Of a DNA stretch of 64,000 nucleotides, positions 27,768 through 36,481 are shown piece by piece; positions within the stretch are counted from its first letter, which is position 1, and each line of letters opens with the position of its first letter. A program made the translations under genes and the position numbers. Source of the stretch: Falsirhodobacter sp051195255 (GTDB lineage: Bacteria; Pseudomonadota; Alphaproteobacteria; Rhodobacterales; Rhodobacteraceae); assembly GCF_051195255.1 (NCBI RefSeq), contig NZ_JBNJLK010000002.1, forward strand, positions 62,001 to 126,000, given 5' to 3'. The notes beneath the pieces were generated by a model, which did no database searches, was not told the origin of the DNA, and saw only the letters and a list, made by a program, of their open reading frames with translations.

Positions 27768-28628
27768 TCAGCCCCGACGGGCCTTGTGGCGGCGCCAGCG
27801 GGTGCGGGCCTCTTCCTCGACCGCATCGGCGGCGTCGTCCAGATCCTCGGCTACCCGGTCGGCCGTGCTGCGGCGCCCGCGATAGACCGCGGTTCCGATG
27901 GCGGTGCCAAGGGCCAGCACCACGGCGGCGGAAACCATCGGGTGATCTTCCACCACGCGCTTGGCCTCGCGTCCGCTTTTCCCAAGGGCTTCCTGCGCCT
28001 TCAGGCGGGCGGCATAGGCTTCTTCACGCGCCTTGATGATCCGTTCGCGGGCGGTGGCGGAAAACTCGTCCAAGCCCTCCGCGAAACGTTCACGCAGGTC
28101 TTCGGCCAGATCGGACAGGATGGCCGCGCGTTCGGCCACGAAATCGCGCACCTCGTCGGCTTTCTCGCTCAGACCCGCGGCGAGGTCGTCCTTGTAGGCG
28201 GCGGCGTCCTCTTCCAGTTCCCGCAGGTGGATCGAGGCGCGGGCCCGCAGGCGGTCCATGGCGTCGGCCCAGGCGCTGTCCTCCACGGCCTCGACTTCCT
28301 CTTCCGCAAAGCGGCGGGCGCGGCGGTCGGTGCGGCGCAGGTCATCCTTCGCCTCTTCCACATCCTCCTCCACCTTGGTCTTGCGGGTGCTGCCGAACAG
28401 CATCCAGGCCAAGCCCAGACCCACGACGCCCGCCGCCATCGGGTTGCGGCGGATCACGGCTTCGGCCGTTTCACGGGCCCCGCCATTGGCGCGCATCGTG
28501 TGCATCGCTTCGCGCATCAGGATGTCCACCGTGGAGCGGTTGAACAGGTTGTCGAAGATCGAACCAAGCTGGGCGCGATCCTGATCCAGATCTTCTTCGA
28601 TGTCGCGGAAGTTACGTTTGCGAGTCAT
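27768..28628 (-). CDS. Membrane-anchored coiled-coil protein, unknown (stress operon)
   Basis: A 286-residue protein with two short hydrophobic segments (about 66-82, MAAGVVGLGLAWMLF, and 229-245, VSAAVVLALGTAIGTAVY) on either side of a long, highly charged helical region (85-225). The RNPMAAGV and EDHPMVSAA motifs resemble the membrane-anchor ends of DUF883/YqjD proteins, as if two anchors bracket a coiled coil. It overlaps the holin-like gene by 17 bases and is third in a three-gene operon. In E. coli yqjD-yqjE is followed by yqjK; this occupies the same place but is not clearly homologous. Role unknown. Confidence 0.72.
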   Translation of the reverse strand: MTRKRNFRDIEEDLDQDRAQLGSIFDNLFNRSTVDILMREAMHTMRANGGARETAEAVIRRNPMAAGVVGLGLAWMLFGSTRKTKVEEDVEEAKDDLRRTDRRARRFAEEEVEAVEDSAWADAMDRLRARASIHLRELEEDAAAYKDDLAAGLSEKADEVRDFVAERAAILSDLAEDLRERFAEGLDEFSATARERIIKAREEAYAARLKAQEALGKSGREAKRVVEDHPMVSAAVVLALGTAIGTAVYRGRRSTADRVAEDLDDAADAVEEEARTRWRRHKARRG

Positions 28629-29019
28629 GGGTCATCATCTCCTTGATCAGTTCAATGTCACGGCGCAAGCGCGCGGCGGTGCGGACCGGCAGCAGGCGCG
28701 AGGTTCGCAGGGCCGAGACGGCCCACAGAACCAGCCCACCGGCCAGAAGCAGAAGCGCGCCCCCCACAAGCGCCGGCGCCAGGACCGGATGGACGCCGGC
28801 AAAGGCCAAACCCGCCGAAGCGGATCCCGCCAGCATGTTCAGAGCCACGAGCAGCAGCACCACCGCCACCACCAGAAAGGCGACGCCTCCGGCCATTTGC
28901 CGGACCCCCAGCGCGACCTCGGCCTTGGCCAAGGCCATCTCGTCCGCGGCCATCCGGCCCAGAATGGTGGCCAGATCCGACAAGGGCGTGCCGGGCAGAG
29001 GGGGGCGCCCGGGTGTCAT
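28612..29019 (-). CDS. Phage holin superfamily / YqjE-like membrane protein
   Basis: A 135-residue protein with two long hydrophobic segments (about 45-65 and 80-105) between amphipathic helices (LATILGRMAADEMALAKAEV at the N-terminus). This matches the Phage_holin_3_6 / YqjE family of small inner-membrane proteins; it is not a phage gene here. The start overlaps the stop of the upstream DUF883-like gene (ATGA). Probably a stress-induced envelope protein in the same operon. Confidence 0.8.
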   Translation of the reverse strand: MTPGRPPLPGTPLSDLATILGRMAADEMALAKAEVALGVRQMAGGVAFLVVAVVLLLVALNMLAGSASAGLAFAGVHPVLAPALVGGALLLLAGGLVLWAVSALRTSRLLPVRTAARLRRDIELIKEMMTHDSQT

Positions 29020-29291
29020 CTGCCGCGCCGCAGCACGGTGGCCAGAACCGCGCCGGCCACCGCAGCACCTGCAACCACCGAAAGGGGGTGGCGGCGGGTG
29101 AAATCGCGCGCGTCCTCCACACAGCCCTGCGCCTCCTCCAGCCGGGCTCCGGCCTTTCCGCGGCAGGTCTTGCGATGCGCCTTGTGGTCCAGCCGATCAG
29201 CAAAATCCGACGCACGGCGACGCGCTTCCCGCGCGGCCCGGGTCACTGCCTCATCCATCTCTCGCACATGCTTTTTTTGGGTGAAGGGCAT
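29016..29291 (-). CDS. DUF883/YqjD-like small membrane-anchored protein
   Basis: A 91-residue protein: a charged amphipathic helix (EMDEAVTRAAREARRRASDFADRL) followed by the DFTRRHPLSVVAGAAVAGAVLATVL C-terminal anchor that marks the YqjD/ElaB group (tail-anchored, ribosome- or membrane-associated stress proteins). Three in-frame ATGs lie close together; 29291 was chosen because GGAG sits 6 bases before it and the EcfG promoter leaves room. First gene of a three-gene operon. In E. coli YqjD is RpoS controlled, so EcfG control here would be a functional parallel. Confidence 0.8.
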   Translation of the reverse strand: MPFTQKKHVREMDEAVTRAAREARRRASDFADRLDHKAHRKTCRGKAGARLEEAQGCVEDARDFTRRHPLSVVAGAAVAGAVLATVLRRGR

Positions 29292-29323
29292 CGGCATCTC
29301 CGTCATCGGCCAGTTGCGGGGAA

Positions 29324-29349
29324 AACGAAGGGAATGTCCTGCCGGTTCC
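29324..29349 (-). promoter_or_regulatory. EcfG-type promoter of the YqjD/YqjE-like operon
   Basis: On the minus strand GGAAC (29349-29345), 17 bp, CGTT (29327-29324): an exact consensus match about 33 bases before the chosen start. Confidence 0.88.
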
Positions 29350-29370
29350 GAAATGGAGACGAAAGGATTT

Positions 29371-29395
29371 GGAACAAATACGTGAAACCTTGGTT
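29371..29395 (+). promoter_or_regulatory. EcfG-type promoter of the DUF1328 gene
   Basis: GGAAC (29371-29375), 16 bp, GGTT (29392-29395). It diverges from the promoter above, with the two -35 elements 21 bp apart. The start site would lie about 43 bases before the ATG. Confidence 0.72.
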
Positions 29396-29444
29396 GGCGA
29401 TGATGGATTCGCAATTCTGCGTTGCATGACAACAGGAGAATTTC

Positions 29445-29618
29445 ATGCTCGGTTGGCCCTTGACCTTTGTCATAAGCGCCATGCTGGCGGCCGCCTTCGG
29501 CTTCACCGGCATCGATGGCATGGCCGAAACGATAGGCCAGATCCTGTTCGGCGTGTTCCTGACGCTGTTCCTGCTGACCGTCGCCTTGCGCACGGCCAAG
29601 GGAAAGCCGCCCGTGTGA
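29445..29618 (+). CDS. DUF1328 / YtjA-like small membrane protein (57 aa)
   Basis: A 57-residue protein starting MLGWPLTFVISAML, the hallmark of the UPF0391/DUF1328 family, with two membrane segments (about 4-22 and 31-48) and a short basic tail. An AGGAG site lies seven bases before the ATG. Relatives are often induced by stress. It has its own EcfG-type promoter and converges with tonB. Confidence 0.85.
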   Translation: MLGWPLTFVISAMLAAAFGFTGIDGMAETIGQILFGVFLTLFLLTVALRTAKGKPPV

Positions 29619-29638
29619 CGGGGCGGCTTCTGGCTCGA

Positions 29639-30472
29639 TCACTTCAGACCCATTGGAATTTCGAAGGAGTAGCGGCTTTCCGTCAATCCAGCGGGGGCTG
29701 ACGGGAAACTGGAGGCGGCGGATCGTGTCGCCTGCATGATCCTCTGGTCCAAGGCCGGATCACCCGAAGATGAGAGCAAAGAGACGCCCAGAAGCTGCCC
29801 TGACGATGTGACCGTCAGTTGCAGGGTCGCTATTCCTTTGCCTCTTCCTCCTCTAAGACGACGTTCGATTCGAGAGCTGATCTGCGCGCCCCACTGCCTC
29901 CGCAGGTCTTGCGCCGCACCTGCCGAAATCTGCCTTTGCGCCTGTCCCTGCGTGCGGGACGGGGCTGCCGGGGCCGCGTTCTGCGGCGGGGGTGCGGCGC
30001 GTTCGCGTTTCGGCTCCTCGCGCACGACGCGTTCGGGACGCTCCGGCCGTTCCACCGGCCGCACTTTCGGCGGCGGGGGCGGCGGCGCGTCGGGCAGGGC
30101 GATCTCGTCCGGTTTCGGAGGCGGGAGTTCTTCCAGCGGCTCCGGCTCTGGCAGGGGGATGTCCTCGGCCAGCGGCTCGGGTGGCGGGGCGGCTTCCTCG
30201 ATCAGTTCCGGCGCCTCGGGCGCTTCGGTTTGCGGCACTTCGGGCGCGGGGGCGGACACGGCCTGCGCCGGGGGCGCCGCGGCGGGCGGTTCCAGGTTGA
30301 TGAGGATCGCGTCCTCGTCCCGCTGCCCTTCGCGGTCGCTGTGCATCGCGATGGCGGTCGTGGCGGCCACGGCGACGGCCACGGCCGCAGCGGCGCCCAC
30401 CCAGCCCAGACGTTCGCGCCGCTGTTCGGCCCGGGTCATCTGGGACAGCCAGTCGGCGCCGTTCGCGTTCAT
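29639..30472 (-). CDS. tonB: Energy transducer TonB
   Basis: A 277-residue TonB. Membrane anchor about 23-43 (VGAAAAVAVAVAATTAIAM), a long Pro/Glu/Ala-rich periplasm-spanning region (60-180) and a C-terminal TonB domain (about 195-277) with RIERRLRGGRGKGIATLQLTVTSSGQ and LDQRIMQATRSA. It couples the proton motive force, via ExbB-ExbD, to outer-membrane receptors for iron chelates and other ligands. The YP-type motif of E. coli TonB is not obvious. Its start overlaps the exbD stop. Confidence 0.93.
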   Translation of the reverse strand: MNANGADWLSQMTRAEQRRERLGWVGAAAAVAVAVAATTAIAMHSDREGQRDEDAILINLEPPAAAPPAQAVSAPAPEVPQTEAPEAPELIEEAAPPPEPLAEDIPLPEPEPLEELPPPKPDEIALPDAPPPPPPKVRPVERPERPERVVREEPKRERAAPPPQNAAPAAPSRTQGQAQRQISAGAAQDLRRQWGAQISSRIERRLRGGRGKGIATLQLTVTSSGQLLGVSLLSSSGDPALDQRIMQATRSAASSFPSAPAGLTESRYSFEIPMGLK

Positions 30473-30888
30473 GGCGCGCCCCCTTCCAATCCCACCAGTG
30501 CGACCTTCAGATACCCCCCATCCCGCAACTGGTTCATCACGCCCATCAACTGGCCATAGGGCACGGCCTCGTCGGCGCGCAGGAAGATGCGTTGTTCCTT
30601 GTCGCCGCCGGTCCGCGCGTCAAGCGTCGCGGCCAGAGCGTCCGCCGCCACGGGCGCATTGCCAAGGTTCAGCGTCAGGTCCTGCTGGACGGTCAGGTAG
30701 ACCGGTTCCTGCGGGCGCTGCTGGGGGGCGGCGTTGGAACTGGGCAGGTCGACCGCCACGTCCACAGTGGAAATCGGGGCCGCCACCATGAAGATGATCA
30801 GCAGCACCAGCATCACGTCGATGAACGGAGTGACGTTGATTTCGTGCGATTCTTCCAGATCGTCGTCGTCGCGGATACCACCGGCCAT
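30469..30888 (-). CDS. exbD: Biopolymer transport protein ExbD
   Basis: A 139-residue protein with an N-terminal cytoplasmic tail, one membrane segment (about 20-42) holding the essential Asp in NVTPFIDVMLVLLIIFM, and a periplasmic domain. It forms the proton channel with ExbB that energises TonB. It starts four bases after the exbB stop and overlaps tonB by four bases, so the three genes form one operon. Confidence 0.95.
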   Translation of the reverse strand: MAGGIRDDDDLEESHEINVTPFIDVMLVLLIIFMVAAPISTVDVAVDLPSSNAAPQQRPQEPVYLTVQQDLTLNLGNAPVAADALAATLDARTGGDKEQRIFLRADEAVPYGQLMGVMNQLRDGGYLKVALVGLEGGAP

Positions 30889-30892
30889 CAGA

Positions 30893-31837
<945 letters not shown>

Positions 31838-31881
31838 GTCACCACCCTTTTCAAATGACCTTCCCAGCGGCCTTAGGATTA

Positions 31882-31898
31882 TTGACTTAAACAGTCAA
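31882..31898. promoter_or_regulatory. Iron-Rhodo-box-like operator before exbB
   Basis: TTGACT-N5-AGTCAA is a perfect inverted repeat and fits TGA-N9-TCA, the form bound by Rhodobacter IscR and related to the RirA IRO box. It lies 45 bp upstream of exbB on the minus strand and about 100 bp before motB on the other strand. Repression of tonB-exbBD in iron-rich cells is the expected effect. Confidence 0.72.
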
Positions 31899-31998
31899 GT
31901 TTCAATCCCATGCGGAATGGTCAACAAATCCGGCGCCTGGGCCATTAAAGCCCCCTTCAGGATTGTCCTTTACCGGTCGAGGGGCAAAGGAGCCGCCC

Positions 31999-32823
31999 AT
32001 GACCGACCGAAACCGCCCCATCATCATCAAGCGCAAGAAGGTGGTCGCCGGCGGGGGCCATCACGGCGGCGCCTGGAAGGTGGCCTATGCCGATTTCGTC
32101 ACGGCGATGATGGCGTTCTTCCTGCTGATGTGGCTGCTGAACGCCACCACGGAAAAGCAGCGCAAGGGGCTCGCCGACTTCTTCAACCCCACCATTCCGA
32201 TCAACCGCGTGTCGGGCGGCGGGGCCGGGATGTTTGGCGGCGACAGCGTCTATTCCGAGGAGGAGATGGCCCAGAACGGCTCCGGCGCCTCGCAGATCCT
32301 GCCGACCGAGGTGGACCGCGCCCGGGGCGACGCGGGCCGTGGCGACACTGGCCTGAAAGAGCAGCAAAGCAACATCGACGAGCTGCTTCGCGCCCGGGGC
32401 GGCGAAAGCATGACCATGCAGAACGCTCTGCGCCATGTCGTGACGCGCGTGACCGACGAAGGCCTGGTGATCGAGGTGTTCGACCTTCCCGAAGTGCCGC
32501 TGTTCGACGGGGACACGTCCGTGCCGCGCCCGGTGATGCGCGACATCGCATGGGTGCTGGCCGATGTGCTGGCGCTGACAAAGAATGGCCTGGCGGTGTC
32601 GGGGCATGTTCGCACCTATCCAGTCACGCTGAAGAACAATCCGGTCTGGGATCTTTCGGCGGGGCGGGCGCAGGCGCTGCGCAGTCTTCTGGCCGATCTG
32701 GGCCTTCCGCAGGCGCGGATCAGCCGGATGGAAGGGCATGCCGACCGGGACCCGGTCACCGCCAATCCGATGGCTGTGCGCAACAACCGCATCGAACTGA
32801 TCCTGCTGCGCCACGACCGTTAG
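31999..32823 (+). CDS. motB: Flagellar motor stator protein MotB
   Basis: A 274-residue protein. The N-terminus IIKRKKV...AWKVAYADFVTAMMAFFLLMWLL has one membrane segment with the proton-carrying Asp32, followed by a plug/linker and a C-terminal OmpA-like peptidoglycan-binding domain (about 160-270; SGHVRTYPV, RAQALRSLL, EGHADRDP, NRIELILL). It anchors the stator to the cell wall. The ATG has an AAAGGAG site nine bases before it. motA is not present here. It opens a motB-flgE-flgK-flgL-flgI series on one strand. Confidence 0.93.
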   Translation: MTDRNRPIIIKRKKVVAGGGHHGGAWKVAYADFVTAMMAFFLLMWLLNATTEKQRKGLADFFNPTIPINRVSGGGAGMFGGDSVYSEEEMAQNGSGASQILPTEVDRARGDAGRGDTGLKEQQSNIDELLRARGGESMTMQNALRHVVTRVTDEGLVIEVFDLPEVPLFDGDTSVPRPVMRDIAWVLADVLALTKNGLAVSGHVRTYPVTLKNNPVWDLSAGRAQALRSLLADLGLPQARISRMEGHADRDPVTANPMAVRNNRIELILLRHDR

Positions 32824-32882
32824 GGCGATGTTAAGCCGAGTCGGCGACGCTGCCGGCATTGCATCAGAAAGGCGCGATTTCC

Positions 32883-34166
32883 ATGTCGATCACCTCTTCC
32901 ATGAATGCCGGCGTCGCGGGCCTGAACGCAAACTCCTCGCGGCTGGCCACGATCTCGGACAACATCGCCAATTCCGGCACCTACGGCTACAAGCGCGTCG
33001 ACACCTCGTTCTATGAAATGGTGAACGCCGGCAGCTCGGGCGGCGGCAACTACGCCGCCGGCGGCGTGCGGACCACCTCCTCGCGCGATATCGGGGAAAG
33101 CGGGGCGCTGATCGGCACATCGAACGCCACCGACATCGCGATCAACGGGCGCGGCTTCATTCCCGTCACCGCCGACGGAAACACCACGGTGCTGACCACG
33201 ACCGGATCGTTCAGCACGGACGCCAACGGATATCTTGTCACGGATTCGGGCCTGACCCTGATGGGCTGGGCCGCCAACGCCGACGGGACGATCCCGGCCG
33301 TGGCGCGCGAATCCATGGCGGCGCTGCAGCCTGTCCAGATCAACCTGAACCAGGCCATGTCCAATCCGACGACCGAAATGTCGATGGCGGTGAACCTGCC
33401 CGCCACCGCCACGCGCCCCGGCGCCACGTCCGAGCCCTTGACGCAGACGATGGAATATTTCGACACGATGGGGACGTCACAGGCCCTGACCGCCACTTTC
33501 ACCCCGGTGGAGGCGACGGGCACCGCCGCCTCCAACCAATGGACGATGGAGTTGCGGGACGAGGCGTCGGGAGAGGTGACGGGCAGCTACCTTCTGACCT
33601 TCGACACCAACCAAGCGGCGGGCGGGACCTTGTCAAGCGTTCAGACCTTGTCCGGCGGCGCCTATGATCCCGAAACCGGCACGATCGGCATGACCCTGGG
33701 CGGGACGGAGGTCAGCTTCGACATCGGCACCTATGGCGCGCGGGACGGCATGACGCAGCTGTCGGACACCTACACCCCGTCGTCGATCCAGAAGAACGGC
33801 TCGGCCATCGGCAGCCTGAAATCGGTGGAGATCGACCAGAACGGTCAGGTGATCGCGATCTACAACCAAGGTTTCAGCCGGACCATCTATCAGGTGCCGG
33901 TGGTGGACGTCCCCAACCCCGAGGGGCTGAAGACGCTGAACAACCAGACGTATGAGCTGACCAACGAGGCGGGCGCCTTCTATCTTTGGGATGCCGGCAC
34001 TGGCCCCGTGGGCACGACCGAAGGCTATACGCTGGAGGAGTCGACCACCGACGTCGCGCATGAACTGACGGCCCTGATCCAGACGCAGCACGCCTATTCC
34101 TCCAATGCCAAGATCATTCAGACGGTGGACGAGATGTTGCAGGAAACCACCGACCTGAAACGTTGA
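32883..34166 (+). CDS. flgE: Flagellar hook protein FlgE
   Basis: A 427-residue hook protein. The N-terminal coiled-coil rod motif (SSMNAGVAGLNANSSRLATISDNIANSGTYG, NIAN form of the flagellar basal body rod family) and the C-terminal block ending QTVDEMLQETTDLKR are conserved, and the middle contains the D1/D2 domain FlgE repeats. Secreted through the flagellar export apparatus; no cleaved signal. The start is the ATG of MSITSSMNAG; a TTG eight codons earlier lacks family support. 59 bp after motB. Confidence 0.93.
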   Translation: MSITSSMNAGVAGLNANSSRLATISDNIANSGTYGYKRVDTSFYEMVNAGSSGGGNYAAGGVRTTSSRDIGESGALIGTSNATDIAINGRGFIPVTADGNTTVLTTTGSFSTDANGYLVTDSGLTLMGWAANADGTIPAVARESMAALQPVQINLNQAMSNPTTEMSMAVNLPATATRPGATSEPLTQTMEYFDTMGTSQALTATFTPVEATGTAASNQWTMELRDEASGEVTGSYLLTFDTNQAAGGTLSSVQTLSGGAYDPETGTIGMTLGGTEVSFDIGTYGARDGMTQLSDTYTPSSIQKNGSAIGSLKSVEIDQNGQVIAIYNQGFSRTIYQVPVVDVPNPEGLKTLNNQTYELTNEAGAFYLWDAGTGPVGTTEGYTLEESTTDVAHELTALIQTQHAYSSNAKIIQTVDEMLQETTDLKR

Positions 34167-34173
34167 GGACAGC

Positions 34174-35484
34174 ATGTCGCTTGGCTCCGCCCTTTCCATC
34201 GCGCAATCTGGCCTGAACGCGGCGTCGCGTTCGGCCGACCTCACCTCGCAGAACATCGCGAACGCCCTGAACGAAAACTATTCCCGGCGCGAGATGTCGC
34301 TGACCACGCGCACCACGGGCGGCGTGGCGGTGACGGGGGTCACGCGCTTCGTGGATCAGGCGGTGACCGCCGACCGCCGCACGGCCGAGGCGGGGAGCGC
34401 GGGCAGCACCGCCCGCGCCAGCTTCCACAGCGATCTGGAAGAGGCGATCGGGGTGGCCGGCGCGACGGGATCGCTGGGATCGATGGTTTCGGGGCTGGAA
34501 GGGGCGCTGATCGATGCGGCCAGCCAGCCGCAATCGGCCACGGCGCTGGGCACGGCGGTGCAGGCGGCGGACACGCTGGCCAGCCGGATCAACAGCCTTG
34601 GCGACACCGTTCAAGCCGCCCGCCTGAAGGCCGACGGCCAGATCGCGACCACCGTGCGCGATCTGAACACGGCGTTGAAGCAGGTGGAAACCCTGAACAC
34701 CCAGATCGCCAGCATGGGCGGATCGGGCAAGGACGTCACGACGCTGCAGGACCAGCGGCAAACGCTTGTGGACGGCATTGCCCGCCAGATCCCCCTGCGG
34801 GAAGTGACACGGGACGACGGCCGCATCGCCTTGGTGACCCAAAGCGGGGCCACGCTTCTGGACGGAAAGGCCCCGACGCTGGGCTTTTCCCCCGTCAACA
34901 CGATGACGGCCGAGATGACCACCGAGTCGGGTGCCTTGTCGGGGCTGACGCTGAACGGGCATCCCATGACCTCGCTGGGGGATGGGGAACTGGCCGCGCA
35001 GTTCGACATCCGCGACGCCTTGGGGGTGGAAGCGCAGGCCGATCTGGACACGGTGGCGCAGGATCTGACCACCCGCTTTGCCGGCAGCGGCCTGATCGAG
35101 GCGGGGCCCGACGGGCTTCAGGTCAACGCCGCCTTGCAGGAGGAGCCCTGGCGCCTTCGCGACGGGCTTGGCGCCACGATGGAAGGGGCGGCGGGCGACG
35201 CCACGCGCCTCGGCGCGCTTGTGTCTGCCATGGGGGAAGGGCGCGGGGCGGAAGGGGCGGCGAAGGATCTTCTGTCCGGCGTCTCCTCGGCCCGCATCGC
35301 GTCCGAGGATGAGGCCAGCTTCCGGACCGCGCAGTATGATACGCTGCGCACCGCCGAACTGGCGAACGGCGTCGACTCTGATGCCGAGATGACGAACCTG
35401 CTGGTGATCCAGCAGGCCTATTCCGCCAACGCAAAGGTCATTCAGGCCGTGGATGCGATGATGAACACCCTGCTGGAGTTGTGA
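34174..35484 (+). CDS. flgK: Flagellar hook-associated protein FlgK
   Basis: A 436-residue HAP1 linking hook and filament. The N-terminal motif ALSIAQSGLNAASRSADLTSQNIANALNENYSRR and the C-terminal NLLVIQQAYSANAKVIQAVDAMMNTLLEL helix are typical. It starts seven bases after flgE and ends two bases before flgL; the three are co-transcribed. It is shorter than the E. coli protein (about 547), as is common in alphaproteobacteria. Confidence 0.93.
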   Translation: MSLGSALSIAQSGLNAASRSADLTSQNIANALNENYSRREMSLTTRTTGGVAVTGVTRFVDQAVTADRRTAEAGSAGSTARASFHSDLEEAIGVAGATGSLGSMVSGLEGALIDAASQPQSATALGTAVQAADTLASRINSLGDTVQAARLKADGQIATTVRDLNTALKQVETLNTQIASMGGSGKDVTTLQDQRQTLVDGIARQIPLREVTRDDGRIALVTQSGATLLDGKAPTLGFSPVNTMTAEMTTESGALSGLTLNGHPMTSLGDGELAAQFDIRDALGVEAQADLDTVAQDLTTRFAGSGLIEAGPDGLQVNAALQEEPWRLRDGLGATMEGAAGDATRLGALVSAMGEGRGAEGAAKDLLSGVSSARIASEDEASFRTAQYDTLRTAELANGVDSDAEMTNLLVIQQAYSANAKVIQAVDAMMNTLLEL

Positions 35485-35485
35485 C

Positions 35486-36481
35486 ATGGCTTCCGTGACG
35501 CTGGCCGACATGGCCCAGACCTTCGCCCTTCGCCGCCACAACACCTCGCTGCAATCCGAAGTGCAGCGCCTGTCGCAGGAAACGGTCACGGGCCTTGCCG
35601 CCGACACCGGGCGGGCCGTGGGGGGCGACTTCACCGAACTTTCCGCGATCACCGGCAGCCTGGCGCGTCTGGAGGCCTATGGCACGGCGGCCACGCTGGC
35701 GGCGACGCTGACCTCCGGCACGCAGGATGCGCTTGAGGCGATTGACAGCTCGATCGGCGCCCTGGGCATCGAGATGTCGAACCCGACGATGACCGGCACG
35801 GCCTCCTCCGTCGACACGCTGGGCAAGACGGCCCTGCAGGCCTTTCAGGCGACCGTGTCGTCGCTGAACACCAGCGTCAGCGGGCAAAGCCTGTTCGGCG
35901 GCACCGAAGTGAACACCGCCCCCTTGGCCGATGCGGACACCATACTGTCGGCGCTGCGAGAGGCCACGGCCGGTGCCGGCACGGCCCAGGAGCTGGAGGC
36001 TGCGGTGAACGACTGGTTCGCCTCGGACTTCACGGCCGTCGCCTACAAGGGCGGAGCGGAGCGCGCGCCCTACACCGTGGGGGAAAGCGACCGCGTTCAG
36101 GCCTCGGTCACCGCGACAGACCCTGCGATCGTGCAGACCCTGAAGGGGCTGGCCATGGGGGCGCTTCTGTCGCAAGGCGCGCTGGAAGGGCAGACGGCCG
36201 AACGTCAGGACCTGGCGCAGCGGGCTGGCGGGGCGATCCTGAAAGGGGGAGATGAGCGGACGGACCTGATGGCCCGTCTTGGCGCGGGCGAAGGGCGTCT
36301 GGCCAACATCCAGACACGCAACACGGCGCAGATCTCGGCGCTGGAACTGGCCCGCACCGACATCCTGTCGGTGGACAGCTATGAAAGCGCCGTCCGACTG
36401 GAAGCGACGCAGACGCAGATCGAAACGCTGTATTCCGTGACCGCGCGTTTGTCGAAGATGTCGCTGACGGACTTCCTGTGA
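35486..36481 (+). CDS. flgL: Flagellar hook-associated protein FlgL
   Basis: A 331-residue HAP3-type protein, flagellin-like at both ends: an N-terminal helix (MAQTFALRRHNTSLQSEVQRLSQET) and a C-terminal helix (ALELARTDILSVDSYESAVRLEATQTQIETLYSVTARLSKMSLTDFL) flank a Ser/Thr-rich middle domain. The FGGTEVNTAPL segment is characteristic. Overlaps flgI at the stop codon. Confidence 0.9.
   Translation: MASVTLADMAQTFALRRHNTSLQSEVQRLSQETVTGLAADTGRAVGGDFTELSAITGSLARLEAYGTAATLAATLTSGTQDALEAIDSSIGALGIEMSNPTMTGTASSVDTLGKTALQAFQATVSSLNTSVSGQSLFGGTEVNTAPLADADTILSALREATAGAGTAQELEAAVNDWFASDFTAVAYKGGAERAPYTVGESDRVQASVTATDPAIVQTLKGLAMGALLSQGALEGQTAERQDLAQRAGGAILKGGDERTDLMARLGAGEGRLANIQTRNTAQISALELARTDILSVDSYESAVRLEATQTQIETLYSVTARLSKMSLTDFL

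Noticed and set aside
28612..29019. Holin-like gene as a prophage remnant
   Set aside because: No integrase, lysin, structural or attachment sequence is nearby, and the gene belongs to a YqjE-like stress operon.
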